Positions 1 through 10,140 are shown, counted from the first letter of the stretch. The stretch: 64,000 bases of DNA from Pseudarthrobacter sp. NBSH8 (GCF_014217545.1 NZ_CP043178.1:1612001-1676000), one strand, 5' to 3'. Numbers and translations: made by a program. Notes: generated from the letters alone by a model not told the origin.

Positions 1-128
1 GTCAGCGGATTCGCCAGCAGGATAGGGCCGTCCGATCCCTGTCCCACGCCGATGACGACGGCGTCACTGGGGGTCCTGTTCAGGTCCTTGGCGAGGGTAC
101 TAAGGTTGATTTCAGTATTCTTGACCAC
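1..128 (-). CDS. pepA: Leucyl aminopeptidase (M17), N-terminal fragment cut by window edge
   Basis: Reading leftward from a GTG at 128, the only sensible frame gives about 42 residues beginning VKNTEINLSTLAKDLNR and continuing DAVVIGVGQGSDGPILL, then runs off the window. This resembles the N-terminal macro-like domain of M17 leucyl aminopeptidases, which remove N-terminal residues from peptides in the cytoplasm. A GAGGAC element a few bases upstream of the GTG serves as ribosome binding site. The catalytic metal-binding domain lies outside the window, so the family call rests on the short N-terminus and on the common actinobacterial arrangement with a divergent PAC2 gene. It is transcribed away from the PAC2 gene across a 258-base gap in which I see no further gene. 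Confidence 0.65.
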   Translation of the reverse strand, partial: MVKNTEINLSTLAKDLNRTPSDAVVIGVGQGSDGPILLANPL

Positions 129-386
129 GGGGTAAGTCCTCAATTCTCGAAAAGGCTGTTCGCGCTGGTATGGATGTCAGGCGCGGCCATGGAAATCCGG
201 GGGCCGTCCGATCGGGACGACGCCGGGGTGCCGGTAGTCCCGTCCGGCGGGCCATTCACGATCGTAGCCGCTGCGGGCCGCGGCAGCGGAATCCCCTGAG
301 ACCTGCGCCACACCGGCTGGCGGAATTCCCGGGTGCCTGGCCGCGTTGTACAAGATATTCACCCGACTCCTTGAAAGGACGACGCC

Positions 387-1325
387 GTGCTTGAACGGAT
401 TTCCGGTTCCCTGCTGGACCCCGATGCGCTCTATGCGAGCAACATCGAGCTGTTCCACAGCCCGGCGCTCAGCGGGCTGAACCTGGTGATGGGCTTCACC
501 GGCTTTGCCGATGCCGGCCACGTGGTGAGGCAGATCAATGCGGAGCTCCTGGACACCCTCGACGCCGAGCCGGTGGCAGTGTTCGACGCTGACCAGCTCA
601 TCGACTACCGTTCGCGGCGGCCCCACATCTCCTTCGTGGAGGATCATCTGCAGGACTATCAGCAGCCGAAGCTGGCGCTGTACAAGCTGACGGACGGGCT
701 CGGCAGCCCCTTCCTGCTTCTGGCCGGTTTTGAACCCGACCTTCAATGGGAGCGGTTCGCGCGCGCCGTCGTTGGCATTGTGGAAAAGCTCGACGTGAAC
801 CTGGTGACCTGGATTCACTCCATTCCCATGCCTGTGCCGCACACGCGCCCTGTGGGCGTGACCGTCCACGGCAACCGTCCGGAACTGATCGAGGGCATTT
901 CCGTCTGGAAGCCCACCGTTGACGTTCCGGCTGCCGTAGGGCACATTCTGGAGCTGCGACTCATGGAGGCTGAGCGCAATGTTGCCGGCTACGTGATCCA
1001 CGTTCCGCACTACCTTGCCGACGCGGAATACCCGCCGGCCGCAGTAGCCGGACTTGAATTCCTCGGTGCCGCGACGTCCCTGATGTTGCCGGCGGACCGG
1101 CTGCGCGAGGCGGGCCGGGAAGTGGGCCGCCAGATCGCTGAACAGGTCGCAGCCTCGGAAGATGTGCAGCAGGTTGTCTCCCGGCTGGAAGAGCGGTACG
1201 ACGAGAAGGCTGAGGGTACCGTCCGGCGCTCGCTCCTGGCCGATGAAAATGACGAACTTCCGAACGGTGACGAGCTGGGCGCGGCAGTGGAGGCCTACCT
1301 GGCCCGCGAGAACCCGCACCCGTAG
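387..1325 (+). CDS. PAC2 family protein (proteasome assembly chaperone-like)
   Basis: This 312-residue protein belongs to the PAC2 family, named after a eukaryotic proteasome assembly chaperone and widespread in actinobacteria, where its role is not established. The recognisable part is the N-terminal LNLVMGFTGFADAGHVVRQI segment (about residues 31-50), followed by FDADQLIDYRSRRP (about 66-79), both typical of the family. The C-terminal third is charged and helical. The GTG start at 387 is preceded by GAAAGGACGACGCC, a good ribosome binding site. Its neighbour is a divergent aminopeptidase gene, and an MFS gene follows 69 bases downstream. No signal peptide or membrane segment is evident, so it is probably cytoplasmic. 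Confidence 0.85.
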   Translation: MLERISGSLLDPDALYASNIELFHSPALSGLNLVMGFTGFADAGHVVRQINAELLDTLDAEPVAVFDADQLIDYRSRRPHISFVEDHLQDYQQPKLALYKLTDGLGSPFLLLAGFEPDLQWERFARAVVGIVEKLDVNLVTWIHSIPMPVPHTRPVGVTVHGNRPELIEGISVWKPTVDVPAAVGHILELRLMEAERNVAGYVIHVPHYLADAEYPPAAVAGLEFLGAATSLMLPADRLREAGREVGRQIAEQVAASEDVQQVVSRLEERYDEKAEGTVRRSLLADENDELPNGDELGAAVEAYLARENPHP

Positions 1326-1394
1326 CCGGCCCCACGGCGTCCGCCTGGCAGACGCCTGCCCGGGGCGGGGCAGCAGCCCGGGCATAATGAGGGG

Positions 1395-2744
1395 GTGACT
1401 GCACCCCGAGCCTGGCTGATCTGGACCATCGGCATCTTCGCCTACCTTGTGGCCGTCTCCCAGCGCACCTCATTCGGTGTGGTGGGGCTGGAAGCCACCG
1501 AGCGGTTCCATGCCGGCGCGTCCGCCATCTCCTTCTTCACGGTGCTGCAGCTGCTGGTCTACGCAGGACTGCAGATCCCCGTCGGCCTCCTGGTGGACAG
1601 GTTCGGCTCGCGCATCATGATCGCCGGTGGAGCCGTCCTCATGGGACTTGGGCAGCTCCAGCTGGCCTTCGCCGACACCATCCCCGGCGGTGTGGCGGGG
1701 CGGGTTCTTGTGGGCGCCGGCGACGCCATGACCTTTATTTCCGTGATCCGGCTCATTCCCCTGTGGTTCGCGCCTGCCCGGGTTCCCCTGGTCACGCAGC
1801 TGACGGGCATGTCGGGCCAGTTGGGGCAGCTGTTCAGTGTGCTGCCGTTCGCCTTTGTCCTGCATTCCTTTGGCTGGACCCCCGGCTTCCTGATGCTCGC
1901 CGGCATGGCGGGCCTGGCGGTGGTGCTGGTGCTGGTCCTGTTGAAGGACCACCCGCCCGGTGTGCCCGCCCCCCAAGCGCAGCAAGGGTTGAAGGCCACG
2001 GGCGCCTCGCTCGCGCGGGCCTGGCGACAGCCGGGTACCCGGCTGGGGATGTGGAGCCACTTCACCATCCAGTTCAGCGGCACGGTGTTCGCCATGACCT
2101 GGGGATATCCGTTCCTGATCTCGGGACAGGGCCTGGATGCCGCAACCGTGGCCGGCCTGATGACCCTGTACGTTGCGGCGGCGATGGCCGTGGGCCCTTT
2201 CATCGGGCAGTTCGTTTCCCGCCACCCACTTCGCCGATCAACCATGGTGCTGCTCATCGCCGGGGCCACGGCCGTTGCCTGGGCCGCGGTGCTGGTGACG
2301 CCTGGCCGCTCCCCGCTGTGGTTGCTGGCGTGCCTGGTGGTGGTCCTGGCCATCGGGGGGCCAGGATCGATGATCGGGTTTGATTTCGCGCGGACGTTCA
2401 ATCCGGCGCACAGGATCGGAACCGCAACGGGCATCGTGAATGTGGGCGGTTTCATCGCGGCCCTCGTGGCGATCTTCCTGGTCGGCCTCGTGCTGGACGT
2501 CCTGCTGGCCAGCGGCTATTCCGACGGCGTCCTGTACGGGCTCGAGCCGTTCCGGATCGCACTTAGCGTTCAGTTCCTTTTGCTGGGCTTCGGCGCCGCC
2601 ATGACGCTCGTCTGCCGGCGCAAAGTACGGCGACAGATGGCCGCGCAGGGTGTTGTGGTGCCGCCGCTCCTCCGGGCCATGGCGCAGCAGCGGCGGGCGA
2701 ACCTGGCCCGGCGGCGCCAGCCGTCCGAGTCCAAGGACCGCTGA
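1395..2744 (+). CDS. MFS transporter
   Basis: This 449-residue, very hydrophobic protein has about twelve membrane segments, which fits a major facilitator superfamily permease. The loop between segments 2 and 3 carries GLLVDRFGSR (about residues 63-72), the conserved MFS G-x3-D-R-x-G-R motif. The C-terminus is basic and cytoplasmic. The substrate cannot be told from sequence. The GTG start at 1395 is directly preceded by GAGGGG, and a CATAAT hexamer at 1383-1388 lies six bases upstream of the start, so the message could be leaderless or nearly so. It follows the PAC2 gene by 69 bases and precedes a DUF4192 gene by 84 bases on the same strand. Confidence 0.9.
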   Translation: MTAPRAWLIWTIGIFAYLVAVSQRTSFGVVGLEATERFHAGASAISFFTVLQLLVYAGLQIPVGLLVDRFGSRIMIAGGAVLMGLGQLQLAFADTIPGGVAGRVLVGAGDAMTFISVIRLIPLWFAPARVPLVTQLTGMSGQLGQLFSVLPFAFVLHSFGWTPGFLMLAGMAGLAVVLVLVLLKDHPPGVPAPQAQQGLKATGASLARAWRQPGTRLGMWSHFTIQFSGTVFAMTWGYPFLISGQGLDAATVAGLMTLYVAAAMAVGPFIGQFVSRHPLRRSTMVLLIAGATAVAWAAVLVTPGRSPLWLLACLVVVLAIGGPGSMIGFDFARTFNPAHRIGTATGIVNVGGFIAALVAIFLVGLVLDVLLASGYSDGVLYGLEPFRIALSVQFLLLGFGAAMTLVCRRKVRRQMAAQGVVVPPLLRAMAQQRRANLARRRQPSESKDR

Positions 2745-2828
2745 GACTCTTCCTCCACACCTGGTCGCTTGTCCACATGGCCCAGGTTTTTTCGGGCGCG
2801 CGCCACCGGCTGAGCCAAGACTTGAACT

Positions 2829-4064
2829 ATGAAACCTTCAGAACACCTGACCGTCCGAGGCCCTGAAGACATCCTCGGCTTCATCCCGCATTCCCTGGGC
2901 TACTGGCCGGCAGGCAGCCTGGTTGCGATGACCCTGCACGGTAACCGGCTGGGAGCAACCCTGAGGCTGGATCTTCCAGGGCCGGAAACCCTCTCGGACC
3001 CGAGAGACTACGCCGACTCGGTGCTCGGCTATCTCCAGGCTGACGGGGATGCCGACGGTGCCCTGCTGGCCTGCTTCACCAACGACGGCTGGATGGAACC
3101 TCCGGGAACCTACCGCGGGCTACTGGACGCACTGCAGTCGGTCTTAGGGGCCGCGGGGATGCCGGTACGGGACGCCTGGTATGTCGGTGACGCCTTCTGG
3201 CGTGATGCCTATTGCACCGAGCCGTCCTGCTGCCCCTCGCCGGGCCGGTCCGTCCAAGCGATCCGGGACAGCATGCTGAACGCCGAGATGGTTTTCCGCG
3301 GCAGCAGCGTCGGGCCCGCACCGGAGGACGGTGCCCATCCTCCGCCCACGCTTTCCGGCGAGGACCGGACAGCCATCCTTGCCTACGAGGAAACGTGGGC
3401 GGAGCAACTGGACCGGCGCCGGGGGAGCAGGGACCAGTTTGGCCAGCTGATGGTCCAGTGGGAGGCACTGCTGGCCAACGTGCCTGGTCAGGTGCTGCCG
3501 GTCAACGAGGTTGCCTACCTTCGCGCGTCGCTCCGTGTCCCGGCCTGGCGTGACGCCGTCCTGGTGATGGCCGCGGCCGGTCAGGCGGCTGCCCTGGCGG
3601 GTGCCGCGAAATTCGGTATCTTCGACGCCGGCTGCATCCTGGCTCCGGTGGGGCCTGCGCTCCTGGGCTTCGCCCCTTCCGGACCAGCGTCCGGAGCCGG
3701 AGGGGCAGGATGGGAGCCAGCCGGACCAGGTATCCCAGGCATTCCGGGGTATGGCGAAGTCCTGTTGGGGCTGGAGCCTGTGGTTCCTGCCTGGCACACC
3801 CTTAACAGCCTTGACGCAGTGCTGGAACAGCTGACGGCGTGCGGCGGTCAGGCCGGTGCGGCCGCGCTGACCGGACGAGGGTGGATCGCATGGTGCAGGG
3901 GACGGGGGTCGTACGCTGCCGCGTACCTCGGCCGTGCCCTTGAGGAGGAACCAGGCTACCGGCTCGCTGAACTCATGCTTGAGCTGGTGCGGCGCGGCAA
4001 CCTCTGCGGCTGGGCTGCACGGAAGGAAGCCGCCTGGCGGAAATTCGAACCGGATGCAGCCTGA
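2829..4064 (+). CDS. DUF4192 domain-containing protein
   Basis: This 411-residue protein opens with LTVRGPEDILGFIPHSLGY (about residues 7-25), the hallmark of DUF4192, an actinobacterial family of unknown function. The rest is typical of the family, including a C-terminal block around RGWIAWCRGRGSYAAAYLGRAL. A Gly/Pro/Ala-rich linker (about residues 281-310) separates the two halves and looks disordered. No membrane segment or signal peptide is visible. The gene lies upstream of the sigA promoter region. Its function is unknown, and I infer nothing beyond family membership. Confidence 0.85.
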   Translation: MKPSEHLTVRGPEDILGFIPHSLGYWPAGSLVAMTLHGNRLGATLRLDLPGPETLSDPRDYADSVLGYLQADGDADGALLACFTNDGWMEPPGTYRGLLDALQSVLGAAGMPVRDAWYVGDAFWRDAYCTEPSCCPSPGRSVQAIRDSMLNAEMVFRGSSVGPAPEDGAHPPPTLSGEDRTAILAYEETWAEQLDRRRGSRDQFGQLMVQWEALLANVPGQVLPVNEVAYLRASLRVPAWRDAVLVMAAAGQAAALAGAAKFGIFDAGCILAPVGPALLGFAPSGPASGAGGAGWEPAGPGIPGIPGYGEVLLGLEPVVPAWHTLNSLDAVLEQLTACGGQAGAAALTGRGWIAWCRGRGSYAAAYLGRALEEEPGYRLAELMLELVRRGNLCGWAARKEAAWRKFEPDAA

Positions 4065-4334
4065 GCCGTTGTAGCCTCACCAGTGGGACCTGGATGCGCC
4101 AGCCTTGAGGTCGGGTTTGGGAAAACCATGAGACAATGGTTGCCGAGACCCGGTTGGGTCCGTGAATCAAGTGCATGTGATGAAGCCCAGCAGGGAACAT
4201 TATGGCCGCCCCGGCAGTTCTACTTGTAGACTCTGCCGGCCGTGGTTGCACCTGATATTCATCACGGACTTGACAGGGTCATAGTGGTGTTGCCCGTATG
4301 GTGATTCCACAGACCGCCGCTAGAAAGGTTTTCT
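4065..4334 (+). promoter_or_regulatory. sigA upstream region with a candidate promoter
   Basis: This 270-base non-coding stretch precedes the sigma factor gene. It contains a perfect TTGACA at 4270-4275 and a TATGGT at 4297-4302, but they are 21 bases apart, which is too long for a standard sigma-70 promoter, so I cannot assign the start point. A TAGACT hexamer at 4227-4232 is another possible -10. A small GACCC/GGGTC hairpin lies near 4146-4159. No open reading frame with good coding character is seen. Confidence 0.3.
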
Positions 4335-5636
<1,302 letters not shown>

Positions 5637-5650
5637 ATCGGGACTCAGGC

Positions 5651-5713
5651 AGCGCGGGTCACCTTCCGCCCATCATCTTCGGATTGAGGGGTGAGAAGGG
5701 GACCCGCGTTTTC
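5651..5713 (+). terminator. Probable intrinsic terminator of sigA
   Basis: GCGCGGGTCACCTTC (5652-5666) pairs with GAAGGGGACCCGCGT (5695-5709) at 13 of 15 positions, followed by TTTTCCTCT. The loop is long (about 28 bases). It lies 15 bases after the sigA stop codon. Confidence 0.6.
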
Positions 5714-5729
5714 CTCTCTGGGATTCAAC

Positions 5730-5775
5730 GCGTGGTCTCCACAACAAAGAATGCGTGGTCTCCATAACAAAGAAG
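5730..5775. repeat. Tandem 23-bp direct repeat downstream of sigA
   Basis: Two adjacent 23-base units, 5730-5752 and 5753-5775, share 21 of 23 bases (core GCGTGGTCTCCA followed by AACAAAGAA). The second unit runs into the left arm of the following hairpin. This is probably a local duplication. No gene covers it. Confidence 0.8.
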
Positions 5776-5808
5776 AGGACCCCTCCGGCTGGAGGAGTCC
5801 TCTTCTTT
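5769..5808. terminator. Strong hairpin, bidirectional terminator between sigA and the DUF7455 gene
   Basis: AAAGAAGAGGACCCCTCC (5769-5786) and GGAGGAGTCCTCTTCTTT (5791-5808) form an 18-base stem with one mismatch and a four-base loop. The A-rich left end and T-rich right end let it work as a terminator in both directions, as expected between these convergent genes. Confidence 0.85.
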
Positions 5809-5834
5809 GGTGTGTCAGGTTGGGGTGCGTCCGG

Positions 5835-6056
5835 TCAGTCGATGGCTACGGGAGCCTTCTCGTGAAGCCTGCCCGTCTCGTCGTGCCAGTCGGAGCTCAG
5901 CGGCCTCAGCGTAGCCTCGATTGCACGGGCATGGTGGCCGCAGAACAGCAGCTCACCGCCGGAGGACTCGAGTACAACGCGGACATATGCCTGAGCTCCG
6001 CAGCGATCGCACCGGTCCAGTGCGTTGAGTGTGCGGTCTGCCACTGCTGTTGTCAT
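5835..6056 (-). CDS. DUF7455 small zinc-ribbon-like protein
   Basis: This 73-residue protein carries CDRCGAQA (about residues 16-23) and LFCGHHARA (about 37-45), a CxxC plus CxHH arrangement that should bind one zinc ion. Such mini-proteins are conserved next to the primary sigma factor and topoisomerase genes in actinobacteria, and their function is unknown. The ATG at 6056 has a strong AAGGAGG site at the right distance. The 60 bases upstream on this strand are unusually AT-rich for this genome (TTATATAGACATACAGAT) and probably hold its promoter. The gene converges on sigA with a strong hairpin between them and diverges from parE. Confidence 0.85.
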   Translation of the reverse strand: MTTAVADRTLNALDRCDRCGAQAYVRVVLESSGGELLFCGHHARAIEATLRPLSSDWHDETGRLHEKAPVAID

Positions 6057-6312
6057 GTCGGCCTCCTTAGTAGATCTGTATGTCTATATAACCAGTATTC
6101 GTACCAATCCCATCGCAAGGACGGGTCAAGTTCGCTGTCCGCGTAGCCACAAGAATTGATCAAGGCGCAGGATTCCGTCACGGAAGGATAACGAGTGGCC
6201 CGGCCCACAGCCTTGGCCACGTGTGGCAGCCACCCGTCTGCTGCCGCGCCGACTAGGCTCGATGGAGCGCCCGCAGCGCCAGCTGTTCCGTCACTGAAGG
6301 AGTTCACAACCC

Positions 6313-8421
6313 GTGGCACCAAGTTCCGATTACACCGCCCGGCACCTTTCTGTCCTGGAGGGCCTCGAAGCCGTCCGCAAGCGCCCCGGCATGTATATCG
6401 GTTCCACCGATTCGCGTGGGCTGATGCACTGCCTGTGGGAGATCATCGACAACTCGGTGGACGAAGCGCTTGCCGGTTTTGGCCACGACATCAAGATCAT
6501 CCTGCACGCGGACAACTCGGTGGAAATTCACGACGACGGCCGTGGCATCCCCGTGGACGTGGAACCGAAGACGGGACTCACCGGCGTCGAGGTGGTCTTC
6601 ACCAAACTCCATGCGGGCGGCAAGTTCGGCGGCGGGTCCTATACGGCCTCCGGCGGCCTGCACGGCGTGGGCGCCTCCGTGGTGAACGCCCTGTCTGCCC
6701 GCCTGGACGTTGAAGTAGACCGCGGCAGCAAAACCTACAAAATGTCGTTCCGGCGCGGCGAGCCGGGGCGCTTCAAGGACCAGGGATCCAGGCTGGACCC
6801 GTCGGCAGTGTTCGCCCCGTTTGTGGACGGCTCCGTGCTGGACGTGGTGGGCAAGGCGAAGCGTGGTGTGACCGGGACCCGGATCCGCTACTGGGCAGAC
6901 CGCCAGATTTTCACGCCGGACGCCAAGTTCTCCTATGACGAACTGGCCGCGCGGGCCCGGCAGACCTCCTTCCTGGTGCCGGGGCTCAAGCTCACCGTCC
7001 GCGATGAGCGGAGGCTGGCAGGGACCCCCGGTGAAGCGGCGGGCCACGAAGAGGTGTTCCACCACGACGGCGGCCTGTCCGAGTTCGTCGAGTTCCTCGC
7101 CGCCGATCCCGCCGTCACCGACGTCTGGCGGCTGCACGGTTCGGGTAAGTTCAAGGAAACCGTCCCGGTACTTGACGAGCGCGGGCACAGCCAGCTTGCC
7201 GAGGTTGAACGTGACTGTGAAGTGGACGTGGCGCTCCGCTGGGGCATCGGCTATGACAGCACCGTCCGCAGCTTCGTCAACATCATCGCGACGCCCAAGG
7301 GCGGAACCCACCAGTCAGGTTTCGAGCAGGCGCTGGTCAAGACGTTCCGGAAAGCAGTGGAGGCCAACGCCCGCAAGCTGAAGGCAGGAAACGACAAAAT
7401 TGAGAAGGACGACATCTTCGCCGGGCTGACGGCTGTGCTGACGGTCCGGTTGGCCGAGCCGCAGTTTGAGGGCCAGACCAAAGAGATCCTGGGCACCTCC
7501 GCGGTCCGCGCCATCGTCGCGAAGGTGGTGGAGCAGGAGATCACCGCGAAGCTGAACTCAGCCAACCGGAACGACAAGGCCCACTCAGCGCTGCTCCTGG
7601 AAAAAATCGTCAGCGAGATGAAGTCCCGGATTTCCGCGCGGGTGCACAAGGAGACCCAGCGGCGCAAGAACGCCCTGGAAACCTCGTCCATGCCCACCAA
7701 GCTCGCCGACTGCCGGACGGACGACGTCGACCGTTCCGAACTGTTCATCGTGGAAGGCGACTCGGCGCTGGGAACTGCCAAGCTGGCGCGGTCCTCTGAC
7801 TTTCAGGCGCTGCTGCCCATCCGCGGCAAGATCCTGAACGTGCAGAAGGCGTCCGTGGGAGACATGCTGTCCAACGCGGAATGCGCTGCGCTGATCCAGG
7901 TGGTGGGCGCCGGTTCGGGCCGCAGCTTCGACATCAACGCGGCCCGGTACGGCAAGGTCATCCTGATGACCGACGCCGACGTGGACGGCGCCCACATCCG
8001 GACGCTGCTGTTGACGCTCTTCTTCCGGTACATGCGCCCCATGATCGACGCCGGACGGGTCTATGCTGCCGTGCCGCCGCTGCACCGGGTGGAGGTCATC
8101 AACGCCGGGCAGAAGGCCAACGACATGATCTACACCTACTCGGAGACGGAACTGCACGTGCTCCTGGCCCGGCTGGCCGAGGAAGGCAAACGCTACAAGG
8201 AGCCGATCCAGCGGTACAAGGGCCTGGGCGAGATGGACGCCGGGCAGCTGGCCGAAACCACCATGGATCCGCGGCACCGGACACTGCGCAAAGTGGGCAT
8301 CGAGAATGCCAAGCACGCGGAGGACACGTTCGACCTGCTGATGGGATCCGATGTCGCCCCCCGTAAAGACTTCATCATCGCCGGCGCCTCCAGCCTGGAC
8401 CGGGAGCGGATCGATGCTTGA
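6313..8421 (+). CDS. parE: Type IIA DNA topoisomerase subunit B (topoisomerase IV ParE / GyrB-like)
   Basis: This 702-residue ATPase subunit powers strand passage by topoisomerase IV, which decatenates and relaxes DNA. The GHKL ATP-binding motifs are EIIDNSVDEA (about 43-52), DDGRGIP (about 73-79) and GGLHGVGASVVNAL (about 114-127). The toprim motifs are EGDSALGTAK (about 480) and DADVDGAH (about 554), and the C-terminal YKGLGEMDAGQL closes the family pattern. EGDSALGTAK differs from the EGDSAGGSAK of classical GyrB, which points to the second, ParE-like paralogue that actinobacteria keep near sigA. The GTG start at 6313 follows GAAGGAGTTCACAACCC. The matching A subunit is at 16884-19394 on the other strand. 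A role as a second gyrase B is the alternative. Confidence 0.93.
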   Translation: MAPSSDYTARHLSVLEGLEAVRKRPGMYIGSTDSRGLMHCLWEIIDNSVDEALAGFGHDIKIILHADNSVEIHDDGRGIPVDVEPKTGLTGVEVVFTKLHAGGKFGGGSYTASGGLHGVGASVVNALSARLDVEVDRGSKTYKMSFRRGEPGRFKDQGSRLDPSAVFAPFVDGSVLDVVGKAKRGVTGTRIRYWADRQIFTPDAKFSYDELAARARQTSFLVPGLKLTVRDERRLAGTPGEAAGHEEVFHHDGGLSEFVEFLAADPAVTDVWRLHGSGKFKETVPVLDERGHSQLAEVERDCEVDVALRWGIGYDSTVRSFVNIIATPKGGTHQSGFEQALVKTFRKAVEANARKLKAGNDKIEKDDIFAGLTAVLTVRLAEPQFEGQTKEILGTSAVRAIVAKVVEQEITAKLNSANRNDKAHSALLLEKIVSEMKSRISARVHKETQRRKNALETSSMPTKLADCRTDDVDRSELFIVEGDSALGTAKLARSSDFQALLPIRGKILNVQKASVGDMLSNAECAALIQVVGAGSGRSFDINAARYGKVILMTDADVDGAHIRTLLLTLFFRYMRPMIDAGRVYAAVPPLHRVEVINAGQKANDMIYTYSETELHVLLARLAEEGKRYKEPIQRYKGLGEMDAGQLAETTMDPRHRTLRKVGIENAKHAEDTFDLLMGSDVAPRKDFIIAGASSLDRERIDA

Positions 8422-8516
8422 CAACCGGTGACGGCCCGGCCCAGGACGGCACAGCCCACAGCGGCAATTCAGTCCGTGACGGGATTCAGCCGATGCGGGG
8501 CTTCCGTCGCCGCGCT

Positions 8517-9530
8517 TCAACCGAGCAGGCCAGGCACGATCAGCAGGGCGGTGGGCAGGGCCAGGAGCAGGGCGCAGCCGGCAAGCACTAGCCCGCGGGC
8601 GGCGGCAGGCAGTTGCGGCTGAGGGGATAGCAGCCGGCTGACCCGGGACATCGTGGTCCGCGCAGAACCTGAGACGGCGCCGGCGGGTGCCTCAAGCCCA
8701 TCCAGGGCAAGGCCGGGGTGCGCGGACGGCACGGCGGCGGACGCCATGCCCGTTGCCATACCAGCGGCCATACCTCCGGTGGGGCCGCTGGCCACTATGG
8801 CGATCGCCTTGATGAGCGTGGCGTTGCTTTCTGTCTTGAGCGCTACGTCGTCAGCCAGCATTTCGATCAGCGAGTTCACCGCCTCCTGCGCGAGGCGGGT
8901 GGTGGGCAGCCATGGGAGCGCTTGGCGCCATGCGGCAAACGCCCAGAGCAGGAGATGGTGGCGCTGGTTGAGGTGGGCATTCTCGTGGCTCAGGACCGCC
9001 CTTAATTCAGCCGGCTCCAGGGCCGCCATCAGGCCATCCGAGAGCACCGTGACGGAGCGGGCCCCGCCCGGCAGGCAATAGGCAACAGGTGAATCGTGGC
9101 TGATGACCACTGTTCGGTCTGCGTCGACGGACGGGGCGGCCAACAAGGCCAGGAGCTCCCGGTGCCGACGCCGCTGCCGTTCAATCCTGTAGTACGTCAG
9201 CAAGAGGGTGAAGACCAGGTGGGCGGTGAGCAGCGCCGCGGCGGACAGGGCGAAGAGATGCCAGAAGCCCAGTGCCGTGGTGGGCGCGTTGAAGAGGACC
9301 ATGGCCGCCAGCCCGCGCAGCCCGGAAATGAGGCTGTCTCCGATCGGTTCGAGCCCATAGACCAGCATGGCGCCGATCATGGACAGTCCACCCGCGAGTG
9401 CTATTGCCTGCCACAGCAGCATGGCCGTGAACGGTGACCGTGCAGGCCACGAGGCACGGGAAAGCAGGATAGGCACTGGCCACGCCAGGACTATCGCGAG
9501 GACCGCCAGCAGGTACGAGGTCCAGAACAT
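8517..9530 (-). CDS. M56 family membrane metallopeptidase (BlaR1-like sensor without penicillin-binding domain)
   Basis: This 337-residue protein has several N-terminal membrane segments, a zinc-protease motif HENAH at residues 182-186, and a C-terminal hydrophobic segment. It matches the M56/M48-like protease part of BlaR1/MecR1, which cleaves BlaI-type repressors on signalling. BlaR1 proper is about 600 residues and ends in an extracellular penicillin-binding sensor domain; that domain is missing here, so the stimulus is probably not a beta-lactam. It lies six bases downstream of the BlaI-family gene on the same strand, forming a sensor-repressor pair, and converges on parE. I infer that it inactivates the neighbouring repressor. 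Confidence 0.9.
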   Translation of the reverse strand: MFWTSYLLAVLAIVLAWPVPILLSRASWPARSPFTAMLLWQAIALAGGLSMIGAMLVYGLEPIGDSLISGLRGLAAMVLFNAPTTALGFWHLFALSAAALLTAHLVFTLLLTYYRIERQRRRHRELLALLAAPSVDADRTVVISHDSPVAYCLPGGARSVTVLSDGLMAALEPAELRAVLSHENAHLNQRHHLLLWAFAAWRQALPWLPTTRLAQEAVNSLIEMLADDVALKTESNATLIKAIAIVASGPTGGMAAGMATGMASAAVPSAHPGLALDGLEAPAGAVSGSARTTMSRVSRLLSPQPQLPAAARGLVLAGCALLLALPTALLIVPGLLG

Positions 9531-9536
9531 GGTCCC

Positions 9537-9929
9537 CTAGATGTTGCCAAGCAGTTTGCGCAGGGTTTCCGCTTCACTGTCCGTCACGGAGCCGATGAAA
9601 CGTGCCAGCACGGCTTCGCGGTCGGGCGCTGAGCCCAGGACTTCATGCATCAGTTCCGCCGTGTGGTCTTCCCTGCTCGAAACGGCCTGGTAGCGGTGCG
9701 GCCGCGTACCGCGTTCCCGCTCCACCAGGCCCTTCTTTTCGAGCCGCGAGAGGACGGTCAGGACTGTTGTGACGGCAAGCTCCTTGCCCTCATGCCCTGC
9801 GGCATCCCCGTTTGCTTCAGTGGTTGTTGCCAGTCTGTCGCGCAGGGTATTCGCGGTGGCTGCTTCGTGGCCCGCCCAGAGCAGATCCATCACTGCCCGT
9901 TCCAGTTCGCCAAGACTTGCCATTGCCAT
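9537..9929 (-). CDS. blaI: BlaI/MecI/CopY family transcriptional repressor
   Basis: This 130-residue winged-helix protein starts with GELERAVMDLLWAGHEA (from residue 6), the first helix of BlaI/MecI repressors. The recognition region follows (TVLTVLSRLEKKGLVERERG, about 56-75), then a dimerisation tail. These dimers bind dyads with TAC/GTA cores and are removed by M56 proteolysis. The M56 gene follows directly. Upstream, the 257-base gap to cydA contains three perfect 17-base TTCTAC-N5-GTAGAA palindromes, one nearer this gene and two at the cydA promoter. It is therefore likely to repress itself and the cyd operon. That link is inference from site placement. Confidence 0.92.
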   Translation of the reverse strand: MAMASLGELERAVMDLLWAGHEAATANTLRDRLATTTEANGDAAGHEGKELAVTTVLTVLSRLEKKGLVERERGTRPHRYQAVSSREDHTAELMHEVLGSAPDREAVLARFIGSVTDSEAETLRKLLGNI

Positions 9930-10027
9930 ACATCCTTCGATTTTCCCCGCACCGGGCCGTTGGCGGCCGCGGTGACTGCACCAGCGCTACATATACAAGA
10001 ACAAATTTACCTGTTTTTCGGCTGAGT

Positions 10028-10044
10028 TTCTACGTACGGTAGAA
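10028..10044. promoter_or_regulatory. Candidate BlaI-type operator 1
   Basis: TTCTACGTACGGTAGAA is a perfect dyad, with 6-base arms around a 5-base centre. It lies 98 bases upstream of the blaI start and 52 bases before the candidate cydA -35 element, so it may serve autoregulation of the repressor gene. Confidence 0.7.
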
Positions 10045-10095
10045 CAGTCGGCGCGCCGCGGCCTTGTGGGCGCCACTTCCGCATGGAACTGTTGG

Positions 10096-10125
10096 TTTAC
10101 AGTGCTCGCCGCATTGTTCTACACT
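10096..10125 (+). promoter_or_regulatory. Candidate cydA promoter
   Basis: TTTACA at 10096-10101 and TACACT at 10120-10125 are separated by 18 bases and form a plausible sigma-70 promoter. The -10 element lies inside operator 2, so repressor binding would block RNA polymerase directly. Confidence 0.6.
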
Positions 10126-10133
10126 CTGTAGAA
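10117..10133. promoter_or_regulatory. Candidate BlaI-type operator 2, overlapping the cydA -10
   Basis: TTCTACACTCTGTAGAA has the same arms and the same 5-base spacing as operators 1 and 3. It covers the candidate -10 hexamer of the cydA promoter. Confidence 0.75.
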
Positions 10134-10140
10134 GTCAAAG

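Noticed and set aside
177..1385. 402-residue minus-strand open frame across the PAC2 gene
   Set aside because: It is antisense to a clear family protein, with no domain similarity and biased composition typical of high-GC shadow frames.
6053..6322. 89-residue minus-strand frame upstream of the DUF7455 gene
   Set aside because: No ribosome binding site and no family similarity; it overlaps the parE start and the DUF7455 promoter region.
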